From the NCBI GenBank assembly GCA_014607495.2, contig CP053153.1, positions 1 to 64,000 on the forward strand: a DNA stretch of 64,000 nt. The letters are read 5' to 3'. Positions 22,952 through 34,396 of this stretch are shown one piece after another. The translations under genes and the position numbers were made by a program. How positions within the stretch are numbered: position 1 is the stretch's first letter; every line of letters starts with the position of its first letter. The notes beneath the pieces are model-generated. The model searched no databases. It was not told the origin of the DNA and saw only the letters and a program-made list of their open reading frames with translations. This stretch comes from Carposina sasakii. Its lineage: Eukaryota; Arthropoda; Insecta; Lepidoptera; Carposinidae.

Positions 22952-23012
22952 TACATACATATACATGGCTGTATTTCCGAAACACTACGAATACACTTAA
23001 TAACAGCTTCAT
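22880..23012 (-). other. Chimeric reading frame made by the duplication
   Basis: The duplicated ATG and codons MKLLL of the peroxidase-like gene run into filler and SINE sequence, giving MKLLLSVFVVFRKYSHVY and onward in one frame. The promoter region of the gene is duplicated too. No sign of selection; likely a by-product. Confidence 0.45.
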
Positions 23013-23481
23013 TTTAACCCACAACCGGACTATACGAAATCTATATGTAGTTTAATTCGAGTAGAAATATAGGTAACATCGCAATCATTTGTAGGCATTT
23101 CATAAGCTGACAAGAGGATATCCTCGCAAGAAATTGATTCGAATTTACACGGTCTGCTAAATACAGAGGAGATAGGTATTGTTTTTTTTTTCTTGAATAG
23201 TAAGCGGGGCTGTTACATTGAGCAATTTAGATTATGAACCCAAAGGCGCAAAATTTGGTTTATAAAGAGCGTAAGTACTTAAGCTTAATCGGATTTTGTG
23301 GATTATAGATTGAAAAAATAGTTTGAAACTAATTCGATAAAACCACTATTTTATTTTAAAATAATTATTTCACAACCTTCGCATTAATTAAATTCAATCG
23401 AATTTATATTCTACCTAATTAAAAAATAACTATAATATACGAATAGATAAAAAATATAATATCTAACTTAATTACACGATT

Positions 23482-23766
23482 TAATAAGGTCTAATAAGGT
23501 TTAATAAGGTCCAGCAAGCTGAAGTGGCAATGGGCAGGGCACATAGCTCAAAGAACTGATGGCCGATGGAGTCGGAAAGTTCTAGAGTGGATACCACGTA
23601 TCGGCAAGCGCAGCGTGGGAAGACCACCCGCGAGGTGGACGGATGACCTGGTCAAGGTTGCGGGCGTCGGTTGGATGCAGGCTGCTTCCGACCGGTCGGA
23701 GTGGAGGTTGTTGGGGGAGGCCTATGTCCAACAGTGGACTTCTCAGGGCTGTAAATGATGATGATG
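23482..23766 (+). mobile_element. 5'-truncated RTE retrotransposon insertion
   Basis: A 3' fragment nearly identical to the minus-strand 3' end of the element at 44950-48110 (only a handful of differences over about 260 bases), ending GGGCTGTAAATGATGATGATGA. The 5' junction shows AATAAGGT repeated three times. It is absent from the matching site in duplicate copy 1, so it inserted after the duplication or is a haplotype difference. Confidence 0.85.
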
Positions 23767-24719
23767 AATATTGTGTCTATCTCAGAAAAATGGAATATGA
23801 TGTTAATGGGACAGTTGATTAGCTTTCATTGTCATTTTTATACTGTATAAAGAAATGTAAATATATAAATGGTTGATAAAAAGCAAATTCCCTCAGTCGC
23901 GGTTTTCTTACTAACTAATAAAACCATCAATTATTCAGCAAAGTTTCAAATGGACAAAGTTTTATTTACATTATTAAGATGTCAGCGATCCATGGCGGTA
24001 TGTATCTCCCAAGAAAAAGTTATAATGAGTTTTCAGCTACCTACTTTGAATAGGCTGATGTTGTGACGGTATTAGCATGGGCAGTGTAATTTATATTTTT
24101 CTAAACAAATTAACTATTTATAAACAAATCAACAAACTACCGTTACGGAGCTACTGACAGACCACGCACAGATGAAAAGCTGAAATTTGGCTTAAGGTGT
24201 GTGTGTATGTGGCTTAAGGTTTCTGGTATGAAATGATTTTCCGTATATATGTTTTTTATATGATTTTCAGTATATATGACCAAAAATAATGGCTTTAATT
24301 AATAACAATAATAACCTTTTTGTGTTGCTTCTGTATCGAGCTTGCCTCGAAAAACTAGAAGATTACAGATGTCCTTATAAATTTATATTATCAAAATACC
24401 TATCATAATAGGTATTCTATAAATTGGTAACAATAATTTAGAACATCTCATTATTAATAAATTATTTCATTTAAAATTATGACCACGAGCTCGTGATTTA
24501 AGCAAATTATAGCCGGCTTTAATAAACGTCGAAAAATAATAATGTTTGACGAAATTTCCATTCATCTCGGAGCAAATTAAGAAAATCGAATTATATATAG
24601 GTAAGTACATAATGAAGTTAAATTTTGTAGGTTCAGAGCTGACGCTCGTAATGTTTCTGCGTAATCCGACGCTACCTATTACGAAGTATCAAATTAAATC
24701 GTTTGATTTTAAAGAGCCT

Positions 24720-24885
24720 AGAGCACACCGGATGCGTATGCATGCACGTAAGCGTAGACGTACACGTACCTCTGAGTTTAATGTATGGAACTGTCACCGA
24801 TTGACGTCTATACTTACGTCTACGCATACGCATCCGGTCTGCCCGTGCCTATACAGTTCCATACATCACAACTCAGAGGTTTGCT
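24720..24885. repeat. Long imperfect hairpin (second copy)
   Basis: Same structure as 20910-21070, with the full inner arm CAGTTCCATACATCACAACT present. Confidence 0.55.
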
Positions 24886-25052
24886 CGAGGCTAATTTTGG
24901 AAAACGTAATGAATAGGCCTAACTCAATGTAGGGACGTAACTAACTAAACCTTGTTTTTATTTACCCATACTGTAACTTATATCAGTAGTATTCTACGTG
25001 TAATTTTACCATAATATTAATCAAACATCTGCCTATGTTCTTAAAAAAAGGA

Positions 25053-26425
25053 TTACAAATATCTGGATACTGCATGAAGACACCCCCTTTGTGTTAATTT
25101 CTCATCAAGCTCATTGTTATGTGTGAAATGGCAATGGACTATATGTGATTGATTTGTGTTTGATTTTGATGTGTGTATAGTACCTGTGACAAGATATCCT
25201 AATGTTGTTTCAATCAGGGTAGGTTTGTACTTGCCCAGGGCAATATGATTGTGTAAAAGGACATCCCAAAAGATGTCCGCCCCCAACAACATCTGCACTT
25301 CAGACGGCGTCGAGAAAGTTGGATCCGCGAGGTGGATGTGAGAGGGAATGGAAAAGGAATTACAATTAATTTGTGAAGTAGGTATCAACTGGGTGATATG
25401 TGGCACAACGAAACAATTGACGTCTGTTGTGTAACCACTATTTGTGAGGGATAATATAGTGACATCACATCTTTTTGTGATCTTTGAGGACTGATCATTA
25501 AGTCCTTGTACTAATAACGAAGTGGAGTAACTGGGTAAACCTCATTTAGATTGCAATGTTTCTGTGATGAAACTAGATGTGCTTCCGTTGTCTAACAGTG
25601 CACGAATCTTGTGTGTCTGTCCGTTATAGTCTTGTATGTCGATCATACCAGTAGATAGGAGTACCGTAGTACTATGATGTATGGACGAGAGTGTGACACG
25701 ACTTGATTCTATAGGTTTCTGTTCTTGCACAGTGGGTAAGACTACACAACCCTCTGATGACGTTGCCTTGGAAACAGTAGAATGTGTATTAGTGTTATGT
25801 AACATAGTGTTATGACGCTGTGCACACAGCCGGCAAGAACTAAGCCTACAATGCTGTTCATCATGTCCTGCCCGCAAGCAATTTGTACATAGATTTAATT
25901 GGTTGACTCGTTCGATGCGCGTCTCGATCGGCATAGATTTGAATTTCATAAATTGATAAATTGTATGATTATTCTTGCACACAGGACATTTGTATGGTGT
26001 TTTTGTGGTTGGTTTACTACGAATGTCTTAGGTCGGTTGTGAGTAATGTCGCTATGTCTGCGATGTAGTGGCTGTTGCTGTTTTGTTTGTGTGGGTGATT
26101 GTTCCATAGTTTCTAGTAAGTCAGCACGATTTTTTAGAAATTTAGTAAAATCTTGTAATGTGGGCAATCCCGTAATCGCGTTTCGTTCATTTTCCATCAC
26201 GTAAAGTGGATGAGTCTACTTACCAGCAACCATGTGTATGACGAGAACATCCCAGTGTTCTGTAGGTAAATTTAATGTTTTTAAAGCCCTTAAATTTCGA
26301 TTAACGGAATCTGTTGTGTTTCTTAAGGCTCGAGATGATTCTAGAACTACTGGTTGTATATTGAACAGTTCTTGTATGTAATTTTTGACTAATATGCGAT
26401 CGTTATGATATCGATCACACAACAA
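25053..26425 (-). pseudogene. BEL/Pao gag-protease fragment (copy 2), further broken
   Basis: Duplicate of 21234-22690. Relative to copy 1 it has an in-frame TGA near 25542 inside the protease domain, a four-base deletion near 26000 before the first zinc knuckle, a three-base loss near 25815, and base losses at the gag junction near 26215. It therefore splits into four open pieces: 25053-25541, 25542-25982, 25946-26200 and 26216-26425. Confidence 0.85.
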
Positions 26426-26507
26426 TTCCCACGCTACATCATAATTGTCTGCAGAAAATTCTAATGATCGAATTATAAGTGAAGCATATATGATACATAC
26501 ATACCTA

Positions 26508-26767
26508 GGCGGTGATGGCCCAATGGTTAAGACGTGCGCCTTTTAGTCAGGAGGCGTGAGTTCGATCCCAGTCACGGACGTACCACTGAATTTATTTCAT
26601 GTGCAGATTTTTATAAAAATTGTCACTTAGTTAAACCTGAGAAGGATTGGCGCCGGGCAGGCTGCCGGCCGTTAAAAACAAATGGCAAAACTTTGGCAAT
26701 GTGCGTTTCGAAAGAAACCATATTGTGCCAACACCATAAATAATGGGATAATGGCAGGAAGATGATG
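26508..26767 (+). mobile_element. tRNA-derived SINE (family A), duplicate copy
   Basis: Duplicate of 22692-22951 with one or two substitutions (GGCAGGAAGATGATG rather than GACAGG...). Confidence 0.75.
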
Positions 26768-26799
26768 TACATACATATACATGGCTGTATTTCCGAAAC

Positions 26800-27260
26800 G
26801 GGGTAGCCAGGACTTAAAGGATCATAAAGGAGAACTTACAACCAAACCAAAAAATAAACATAATCGTGTAGTGTAGGTAGGTATTTACAAGACTTCTCAG
26901 TAGGGACTATAAAATAAGTAAGTATTAATTTATTAAAAGCCTAGGCAAAACTTATAATTATACTTACCTTAAGTAACATGATCATTTGGTAAAATTGAAG
27001 AATCCATATAAACTATGATTAAAATTTAAATAGCAAAAAGTTCTTTATTAATTTCCAAATGTTTGTTTGTCTTCCAGCTCCATTTCAGGGGGGTTGTTAT
27101 GATGAAAATATTTCGGAATATTCTCAACTTACGATTGAAAGCCTTGTTTTCTCAAAATAATGTAAATTAGAAAACTTACAAGAAAGTTTTTTTTGGCTAA
27201 CTTTTACCCTTATTGCGAAGTTAAAAATATATTCAACTTTGATTACCCACACCCTGTATA
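26800..27260. other. No recognisable feature
   Basis: Starts with a short SINE-like word GGGGTAGCCAGG that also occurs near 13380. Otherwise AT-rich. Confidence 0.4.
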
Positions 27261-27267
27261 TTTTATA

Positions 27268-27714
27268 AAGGGTGTGAATGACAGCCAGGTAAATACTGAA
27301 ACGCTAAACAAGTCCCATTGTGTTGAGTTATACGACAGCGTTAGTACTCGCAGTTAGGTAATTTTTACTTTGCGTGCCAATTGTATCGGGCGATCCTGTG
27401 ACTAGTTAAATGGGCTTATTGGTTATTATGTGCAAAATTTCTGTTTTTTAGATCACTCGTGACTTTCCACTAGGGTCGATCAGTTGTTTTAACTTTTTTG
27501 AGAGCAACTTTTTTGTTTTTAAGTCATTATCTAATGCCTCATTAAACAAATGTTTTTGCTGAAAAAAAACAAAAATTTTGGAATGTTCCTGCGAAAATTT
27601 TCAGTGTTTTCCGCAGTGACGTGATTATAGGTTTTACGTCTCAGAATCATGGTCTGAAGTCAGTATATTAATATATGCCTGGCTGTCAGTCACTCACACC
27701 CTGTGAGTTGGATA
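27268..27714. mobile_element. TIR element with AGGGTGTGA...CACACCCTGT ends
   Basis: The left end GGGTGTGAATGACAGCCAGG is mirrored by CCTGGCTGTCAGTCACTCAC then ACCCTGT on the right. Diverged relatives appear at 33960-34206 and at 7780-7860 (TGCCTGGCTGTCATACACAC). Non-autonomous. Confidence 0.5.
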
Positions 27715-28408
27715 TATTTTATCTTAAGACGTATGTACTCGTAGATACTTATCCTCAACACCGCTAATTCTAAGTTTACATGAATAATACGTAGCGTAGA
27801 CCTACATGATACCATCAAATTATTATCATTAATCAATTGTAATTGGCTCTGTCTAGTTTTACAACAAGATACGCAGATCTGAATATGATATATCGAAGCT
27901 ATATATCTAGTTACTTAATCCTCAAAGGGTGAATGTAATTCTATCTACTTGTTGAATGTTGAAATAAATTAAGGTTTTCGATCAAATTATAACTAACTAC
28001 CACAAAATAATCATTAAGTAGTAATGGGATTAGTACGAATTCATAATTTTAGAAAGTTTGCAGTAGTCTCATTATCAGATTGTCATCTGTAATGGCTAGT
28101 TCCATTGCGACTACGTAATGTATTGTTAAATTTATCAATGTTGGGGCAATGAAGGCAAATAACGTTAGTGGTGTCACAAAAATACCGTTTTTCTGAACTG
28201 TTTTGCGAAGTTGTATACCGTCCTCGGCGATATTGGGAGCTATTTATAACACTTCAACGTCAGCACAGCACGGTTCAGCTTTGTACACCTCGTTCGTACA
28301 AGTGTTGAAGGCACCTCTTACTGCGTTTCTTTTAGTGAATTTACATTTATATTACCTGAGTTTACTGAGCTACGTGCTGCATATGAAAATGCACTCTTAT
28401 ATTTGCAG

Positions 28409-28579
28409 TTGGTGTGCGCTTAAAGTGTATCTTATGTGGCAAAAATAGCGTCGAAAATAGCCCGTTTGATGGGCGCACAAAGAATGTTGCTTACTGTAAT
28501 ACGTTGGCGTTTTCCACTTCTTGCACTCTAATCGAAATTTGTACACACGTCGGCAAAAAATTAATGGCAAGTATACAGG
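28409..28579 (+). CDS. Candidate orphan exon
   Basis: TTATATTTGCAG precedes an open stretch reading GVRLKCILCGKNSVEN and later LIEICTHVGKKLMASIQ, followed by CAG/GTTGCT. It has a CxxC word but no family I recognise, and no joining exons were found. Confidence 0.2.
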
Positions 28580-28635
28580 TTGCTTTTTACACCTACAACG
28601 TTTGAAAATTCTTCCTTTTTTGCCAATTTGCATAT

Positions 28636-28755
28636 CATCATCAACCTATTGCAGTCCACTGCTGGACGTAGGTCTACCCCAGGGTACGCCACAAGACTGC
28701 CATGGGGGGTTTTTGCCCATAGTCACCACGCAGGGCAGGCGTAATTTGCATAACT
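28636..28755 (-). mobile_element. 3' end fragment of a non-LTR retrotransposon
   Basis: On the minus strand it ends GGACTGCAATAGGTTGATGATGATATG, the typical RTE-type tail, preceded by GTCCAGCAGT. It is a different subfamily from the element at 44950-48110. Confidence 0.5.
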
Positions 28756-28799
28756 TTGGTTTTTTTTGTCTAAAGGTTTAGTTAGAAATGTTACAAGGC

Positions 28800-29416
28800 C
28801 ATTTTCCCGAAATGGATTATAGCCACGTTTAGAATAGAGGGGATAGATACATGATTATGTGTACAATAAAGAATACTAAGAATGATTAGTAATAAGTTGC
28901 TAGCTTATCGCCTGAAAAAATGCCTGAGTTCCTTGGTTAACATGCACGAAAAGAGACACATAATACCCTGCAACAGCACAGGACAGAATGATTAACACAC
29001 TTTTTATCAAAATCTATTGTACTGAAAGTAGACTATAATAATAATACGATATTTTTGCGATTTTATTTATAGAACGTCTTTAGTAGTTGAGAGATATAGC
29101 TGGAATTGTAAGGTACCCAATATCGCTGGAGACTTACGGTTATTTTTACTTATAAGAAGGCACCTCTAGATATATTGCTTATTATATTTACAAATACGTA
29201 TAATCTATTTATTGCGCTCAACACAGAAAAATAATTGAAACGGAAATATCTCAGGCCATTGTAGGTACTAAAATAAAACTCCTTTCAAGTCAAAGGCACC
29301 CAAAGGAAGAATAGGAGTAATTGAAAAGGTCCTTTGGCTCGTTTAGTGATCGCCCCACAGCTGACATTTTCTCCTTGAATCGTAACGACACTGGTTCGTG
29401 ACGTCACGTCATCTAT
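28800..29416. other. Repeat remnant and unassigned DNA
   Basis: 28800-28960 is a copy of the dispersed repeat noted at 1075. TGACGTCA, a CRE-type octamer inside GTGACGTCAC, lies at 29399-29406. No gene seen. Confidence 0.35.
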
Positions 29417-29993
29417 CAGGGGGCCAATTCTTGAATAGTCTCGAGTTAGAACGAAGCCGAAACGGAACCGTTATAGACGCTCAGAACAAAACAATATTTA
29501 CTAGGGTCACTCTTGTATGGAGAAAAAAAATGTTTTTCTTTTGACATACTATAGCAATAGAAATGTGTCTTATGATCGTAGGAACTAATACAGAAAACTT
29601 CGTTACCGATCGGATAATATCTTCTGCCTCCGGATTGAGTTTAAAATTTTGAGTTTTTAGAAAAATTATGAAAAATTTGACTGTTTTTAAATCTTTAAAA
29701 ATGTTTATTTTTTTGTGAAAAGAAAGATGTGAATGATAAAACTTAATATTCGAATACTGTATTTTAATTATTATTAATTAAAATAGTAAATTATTTACTT
29801 TACGGTGACGTAATTAGACACATTTCAGCAAGAGACAGATATTTGTTTTTATTCTGTCATACTCGCGATCGATGCGTGCTAAAATATACCTAATTACTCA
29901 AGCGGTAAGTATATATTGCGTTGCACCGCGTTTCGTTAACGGTTCGTTAGTGGTTGCGTTTCGGCTCAAAACTTTTCAAGAATTGCCCCCCAG
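29417..29993. mobile_element. MITE with CAGGGGGCCAATTCTTGAA ends, copy 1
   Basis: Left end CAGGGGGCCAATTCTTGAA; right end TTCAAGAATTGCCCCCCAG. Both sides continue with a GCCGAAACG word. A second copy is at 40432-40808. Internal sequence is AT-rich and non-coding. Confidence 0.7.
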
Positions 29994-30063
29994 GGAACGT
30001 TCGAGTCGAGTCGATCTCGATTGTGGCTTGATACGTATTTAAAATGAATATAAAACTCGCAAA

Positions 30064-30369
30064 GCGGTGGTAGCCCAAGCCGTGCGACTTCCAGGCGGAA
30101 GGAGTATGTTCGATTCCAGTCACGGGCGTGTACCATTGAATTTATTTCATGTAGGTTTTTTTTAATGTTATAAAATTGACACTTAGCTCATGCCTCAGAA
30201 AGCACGTAAAACTGTTGGTCCTGCGCGCCTGATCTTTCTCCGGTGGTGTCGCCTTTCCGTCTCATCGGACTATGTGAGGGATAGAATAAAGAGTGCATCT
30301 GTGTTTGCGCATACACTTGTGCATTATAATATCTCCTGCGTACCTGGCTAATCTTCTAGATTCTCTAGA
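30064..30369 (+). mobile_element. tRNA-derived SINE (family B)
   Basis: Head GCGGTGGTAGCCCAAGCCGT, B-box-like GTTCGATTCCAGTCACGG, body with GGTGTCGCCTTTCCGTCTCA and GCGTACCTGGCTAATCTTC. Second copy of the element at 10892-11236. Confidence 0.7.
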
Positions 30370-30768
30370 GATTGTTCGCCTTTGTTTATTATTTTTTCAG
30401 CGTAGAGGTAACAAACAATCTTATTTTCGAATTTATAATTTTTTGTTGGGATATAATAATATATAGTTGGGGTAACACACAAACAACAATATTCACACTT
30501 GTTAAGGTTAATTGCTCTTTGTGTAAAAACACCTCCCAACTCTTTAACAAAGTATACCTACCTACATTACGCGAAGGGTTAGTTAACCTCTATGCAGAAG
30601 TTAAACACAAAATTGGGATCCCTTACATTAGCAGAATGTAATTCAAAATGTTTTAATAGACACGTAATTCTATCCAGTGAGACTTCGGCAGTCACGTTCT
30701 TTGCCCTGTCCATCCAATGTATTATTAAAATACGTTATTTATATACATTCATAATACATAAATATATA
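30370..30768. other. No recognisable feature
   Basis: AT-rich with overlapping short frames on both strands. No exon supported. Confidence 0.35.
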
Positions 30769-31023
30769 CTAGGTGACACACACGGCTTTGTCCGCGTGAA
30801 CTTTAGAAATCCCGTTGTTTCCCGTATCCGTGGAAATTGCAGAAAATCAATCAAAACAGGATTTCTATACAAACTTATAACCCCTGTTCTACCCTTAGGG
30901 GTAGAGTTTCGTAAACTCCTGATGTCTACACAATAGAAGGAATTTTATATACTTTATATTTAGTTATATAGTTTCTGAGATCTCGTGATTAATCAGTTCA
31001 CTTTTATATATAAAGATCCATAC
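30769..31023 (-). mobile_element. Helitron-like fragment
   Basis: Plus-strand ACTAGGTGACACACACGGCTTTGTCCGCGTGAA is the reverse of a Helitron 3' end (CTAG then T). The inner sequence has the usual CCCGTATCCGTGG word. The far end is not precisely defined. Confidence 0.45.
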
Positions 31024-31239
31024 AATATCTTAATATACATTTAAAATAAAGATCACTAGGTTCGTGAAATCGTTTGATTGTTTCTAAACGTCCCTACGGT
31101 GACCCTTTTTTCACTTACCTATCTATCTACCCTTGTACGAGTATAAGTACTTTACCTATACGGTCACGGTTTTATTTCGATAAGTACGGATGTTCCGTAC
31201 CGGAACAGATTTTAAATTAAATCTGGAAATATACGTTCC

Positions 31240-31591
31240 GAGTAGTTTTAAGTTCTTTTACTGGGTTCACGACGAACTGGATTCCGATCAACCCGTGCCA
31301 TTGGGTTGGTACATCTGCGCGCCACGACAGCGCCACCTACGAGTATAGCTTGATTTCATACAACAAGCTGTCTGTTGCCATCCAACCGCAACCGCGAAAG
31401 CAATAGAACAATCACAAAAACCGTTTAACTCATATTTCGAGGCATCTCTCTACTCCTGGACTTCGTAACAGTAATACCGGTGGATAATTGTGTGATCTTT
31501 GGACCGGAGAATCTTTTTGTAACCTGTACCGACCGCCCTAACGCCCCTGAGCGTAGCCACCATCGTGCGTGGTTCCATCGGTTGAAGGGTA
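31240..31591 (+). promoter_or_regulatory. Candidate promoter / untranslated first exon
   Basis: A patch clearly richer in GC than its surroundings (GCGCGCCACGACAGCGCCAC, CCGACCGCCCTAACGCCCCT) that ends in a strong donor, GGTTGAAGG/GTAAGT, at about 31590. No long frame. It could equally be part of an LTR of an old retrotransposon. Confidence 0.25.
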
Positions 31592-32627
31592 AGTCGCTGG
31601 ACCCAGTGTAATATCATACAACGGAATAGAAAGGAATCTACGTGAAAGTTAAGGAATTTAAATTATCTTAACGGTACTCGTACTACCTAATATAGGTATT
31701 ATGAGTAAAAGTAGGTAGGTATACAACAGAGCCATAAAAATAGGTATACGTAAAATATGTATTATACATGTCAAATAATAGAATATTATAAACTAATAAT
31801 AGATACCTACCCCATATTTTCACTATGCAAATTATTCTCCTCATCAAGATCAAATTGTACAAAAATTGGTCCTATTTGACACCGACGACGAGCAACGTTG
31901 TGATTTATCCTGTAGCAGAACAATTCCCCGGAACCATTCACAATTCGTTAGTGTAATGCGCGGGGAATAAACAAAAATCCATTTAAAACAGGGCCGAAAG
32001 GGCCTGATTTTGAAACAATTAGGGTCGTAACGAGCGTTTTGGGACTTAGAGAAAGGCTCTGATGCGAGTTGTGTATAATTTTGTTTTTGTGAAATTGACA
32101 GGCTTTAAAGGAGTCGGGTGAAATTTGATTTTGAAAAGGTTTGAAGCTGCTAATGTGGGATATATATATATTGGAGCTTGTTGTTAAGAAGACTGTGATC
32201 GAATTTGACTTGTAAGTTCTCAAATATTCTAGGTTTAAATACATATAGATAAATATGAAGTCATTACTTTGATTAAGTTATTTAAAAACCAATTTACATC
32301 AAAGTAAAATTTTCAAAATACCTAAAGTTATTCATGCAGTAAATTAAAATATGTCATAAAAGGTTTATACTATAAAGAGAAATTGGAATAATAAAGGGAT
32401 GTAAAATACTAGAGCCTTAATATAAGAGAGTCTATCTAATAACAACTCTATATGCTAAAGGTTGACAACCTTTTATGACTGCTGTATTTTGCTATTTTAA
32501 CTCACGTGACGTTATTTTATCTGCGTCAATTTGCATCTCATCACAATAATGTAAACGCTCTGTAAATTTAAATAAACTTTACCTACTATTTAACATGCAT
32601 AATAGCCATGCAAATCACTACATACGA
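31592..32627. other. No recognisable feature
   Basis: AT-rich. A poly-purine-rich stretch at 31950-32240 gives a chance open frame on the minus strand. Confidence 0.35.
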
Positions 32628-32832
32628 GTACTCATATTATAAAACAAAGTCGCTTTCTGCTGTCTGTCCCTATGTATGCTTAGATCTTCCAAACTAGGGA
32701 ACGGATTTTGATGCGGTTTTTAATAGATAGAGTGATTCACAAGGAAGGTTTGTAATGTATAACTAGGGACCCGCCCGGCTTCGCACGGGAGTAATGCACT
32801 CTCACGCGGGCGAAGCCGTGGGCGGCTGCTAG
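32628..32832 (+). mobile_element. Non-autonomous Helitron
   Basis: Ends GGGCGGCTGCTAG followed by T at 32833, preceded by a GC-rich hairpin zone (CACGCGGGCGAAGCCGTGGG). The interior word CCTATGTATGCTTAGATCTT is shared with 11271-11549. Confidence 0.6.
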
Positions 32833-33246
32833 TGTCTAAATATACATAAAATGTAATACTTACATCTAAATGTACACACGTCAGGTGTTAAGAGGTCTGT
32901 GGGGTAACCACGAACCTTTTCACGCGGGGAGTAACGCTAGCGACTCGCTAGCAAAATCTATGTGATTTGACAGTTGGACGATAGCGTTACGGACTATCGG
33001 TTTGTGCTTACCCCTCTGTAGTCTTGAATTATCATGGCCCTACAGATATACGAGTATATATAGAATGAAAACAAGAAAAATATATGGATTTACAGAAGAT
33101 AGCAAAGATTTTCTGTGCGTCTTAAACGTCTCTTAGACAATATTATTCTTTTTCTCTTGAAGAATATGTGATCAGAGCTATACTAATAAAAAAATGCTAA
33201 GTATAGAAAAGATGTACATGTATTTTCTTGTACTTATTATGTGGAT

Positions 33247-33525
33247 ATGGTAGTGCCACCGCCAAGTAGACCCAAGCTAAGCTTCACTCGAAGCGGTGTG
33301 TCGTTACTTAAACCCTTATTTTTCGCGAAATATTTATTCGTGAAATTGTATGACAAAAAAAACTATGTCGTCCCGGTTTCAATAAAATATAGAAATGCAA
33401 CGTGGCATAAAAATAAACGAATTGCTCACAAAATTAACCAGTTATTCGATATGTTACGAGCATTTATTGACTACGAAAAGCTGTTTGTGGCTAACACAGA
33501 TAAGTACTTAGGGCTAAAGCTCTGA
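33247..33525 (+). CDS. Hypothetical ORF, 92 codons
   Basis: ATG at 33247, TGA at 33523-33525. Begins MVVPPPSRPKLSFTRSG and later reads KNYVVPVSIKYRNATW and FIDYEKLFVANTDKYL. Codon choice is varied and not repeat-like, and AATAAA follows 20 bases after the stop, so a terminal exon starting after GATATGGTAG is possible. I recognise no family, and no partner exon was found. Confidence 0.3.
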   Translation: MVVPPPSRPKLSFTRSGVSLLKPLFFAKYLFVKLYDKKNYVVPVSIKYRNATWHKNKRIAHKINQLFDMLRAFIDYEKLFVANTDKYLGLKL

Positions 33526-33700
33526 AACTAAATACTATTTTCGTCAATAAATTCGTAAATAATTATAAATACCCATTTAAAATTATTCATTCGTTATATC
33601 TTTTCAAATATCTCTTTATTAATAATTTTAAAATATTTCATTATTATTTATTGTTTAAATAAAATTTTAGTATAGGTACATTTTGTAATGTTCAACTTAC

Positions 33701-33842
33701 TCCAAATGCTTTCAATTTCAAAATGCGGGTACCCATATCCTTGTCCCGTCACTCTGGCAGGAATTTCTAGAACACATCGCGAGCAGAAAAGAAATAACCT
33801 TCTACTGGAAAATTCACCATGTTGACTGCGCCTGAGTCCAAT
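33701..33842 (-). CDS. Candidate exon of an unknown gene
   Basis: Bounded by CTACCTTCAG and TGGA/GTAAGT on the minus strand. Reads IGLRRSQHGEFSSRRLFLF, then CSRCVLEIPARVTGQGYG and FEIESIW. The 'R.LFLFC' word resembles the start of an immunoglobulin-like strand, but this is a loose similarity. No adjoining exon was found, so it may be chance or a pseudogene piece. Confidence 0.25.
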
Positions 33843-34396
33843 CTGAAGGTAGGCGTTTCTATCCCTTCTTCTTTTTTTCGACATACATCATTTATTTACT
33901 TTGAAATATTTAATATATTTTGACCTATGGATGATTTTCAAAAAACCTTGGCCCAAAAAGTTCTAAATACTAATCAACCCCAATGGAGAGTCACAAGTGA
34001 TCCAAAAAACAGAAATATATAACACAATAACCAATAAGCCAATTGAACTAGTCACAGGATCACCCGATACAATAGGTGCAGATAGCAAACATAGCGGATA
34101 ATCAAATTAAAAATGCATTTCCTGCGAGTAATAACACAGTCGTGTACGAGTAACTCAAAACAATGGTACTTGTTCAGTATTTGCCTGGCTGTAAGACACA
34201 CCTGTATATCTATGATAGCAGAGGGTGTTGATGATTTTCTTAATATGTCCTGTAAAATTTTAGTCAGGGTCAAAGTGGGGGGGAGGTACCAAGAATTTAA
34301 ATTTAAGTGGCAGTAGCTTATTATTACTTAAGTTATGACCTCTGTCCTCTCTCTCTGGTCCATTTTTTCGTACCTAAACATAAAGGACCTGAAATA

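Larger units (their letters stand above)
19463..22980. repeat. Tandem duplication, copy 1 (3.5 kb)
   Basis: From TTAATAACAGCTTCATTTTA to GGCTGTATTTCCGAAAC, repeated at 22997-26797 with only scattered substitutions and small indels. The unit includes the first five codons and the 5' flank of the peroxidase-like gene, a 170-base hairpin region, the BEL/Pao fragment and a SINE. Copy 1 lacks ten bases (near 21047) that copy 2 retains in the hairpin. Confidence 0.9.
22997..26797. repeat. Tandem duplication, copy 2 (3.8 kb, with RTE insertion)
   Basis: Direct repeat of 19463-22980, joined to it through a 16-base filler that includes ACTACGAATACAC. It is longer because of a 285-base RTE 3' end at 23482-23766. 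It differs from copy 1 by substitutions and by indels that further break the BEL/Pao frame. An uncollapsed second haplotype in the assembly would look the same. Confidence 0.9.

Noticed and set aside
29399..29406. CRE octamer TGACGTCA as a regulatory site
   Set aside because: A single short palindrome far from any supported promoter; expected by chance in 64 kb.
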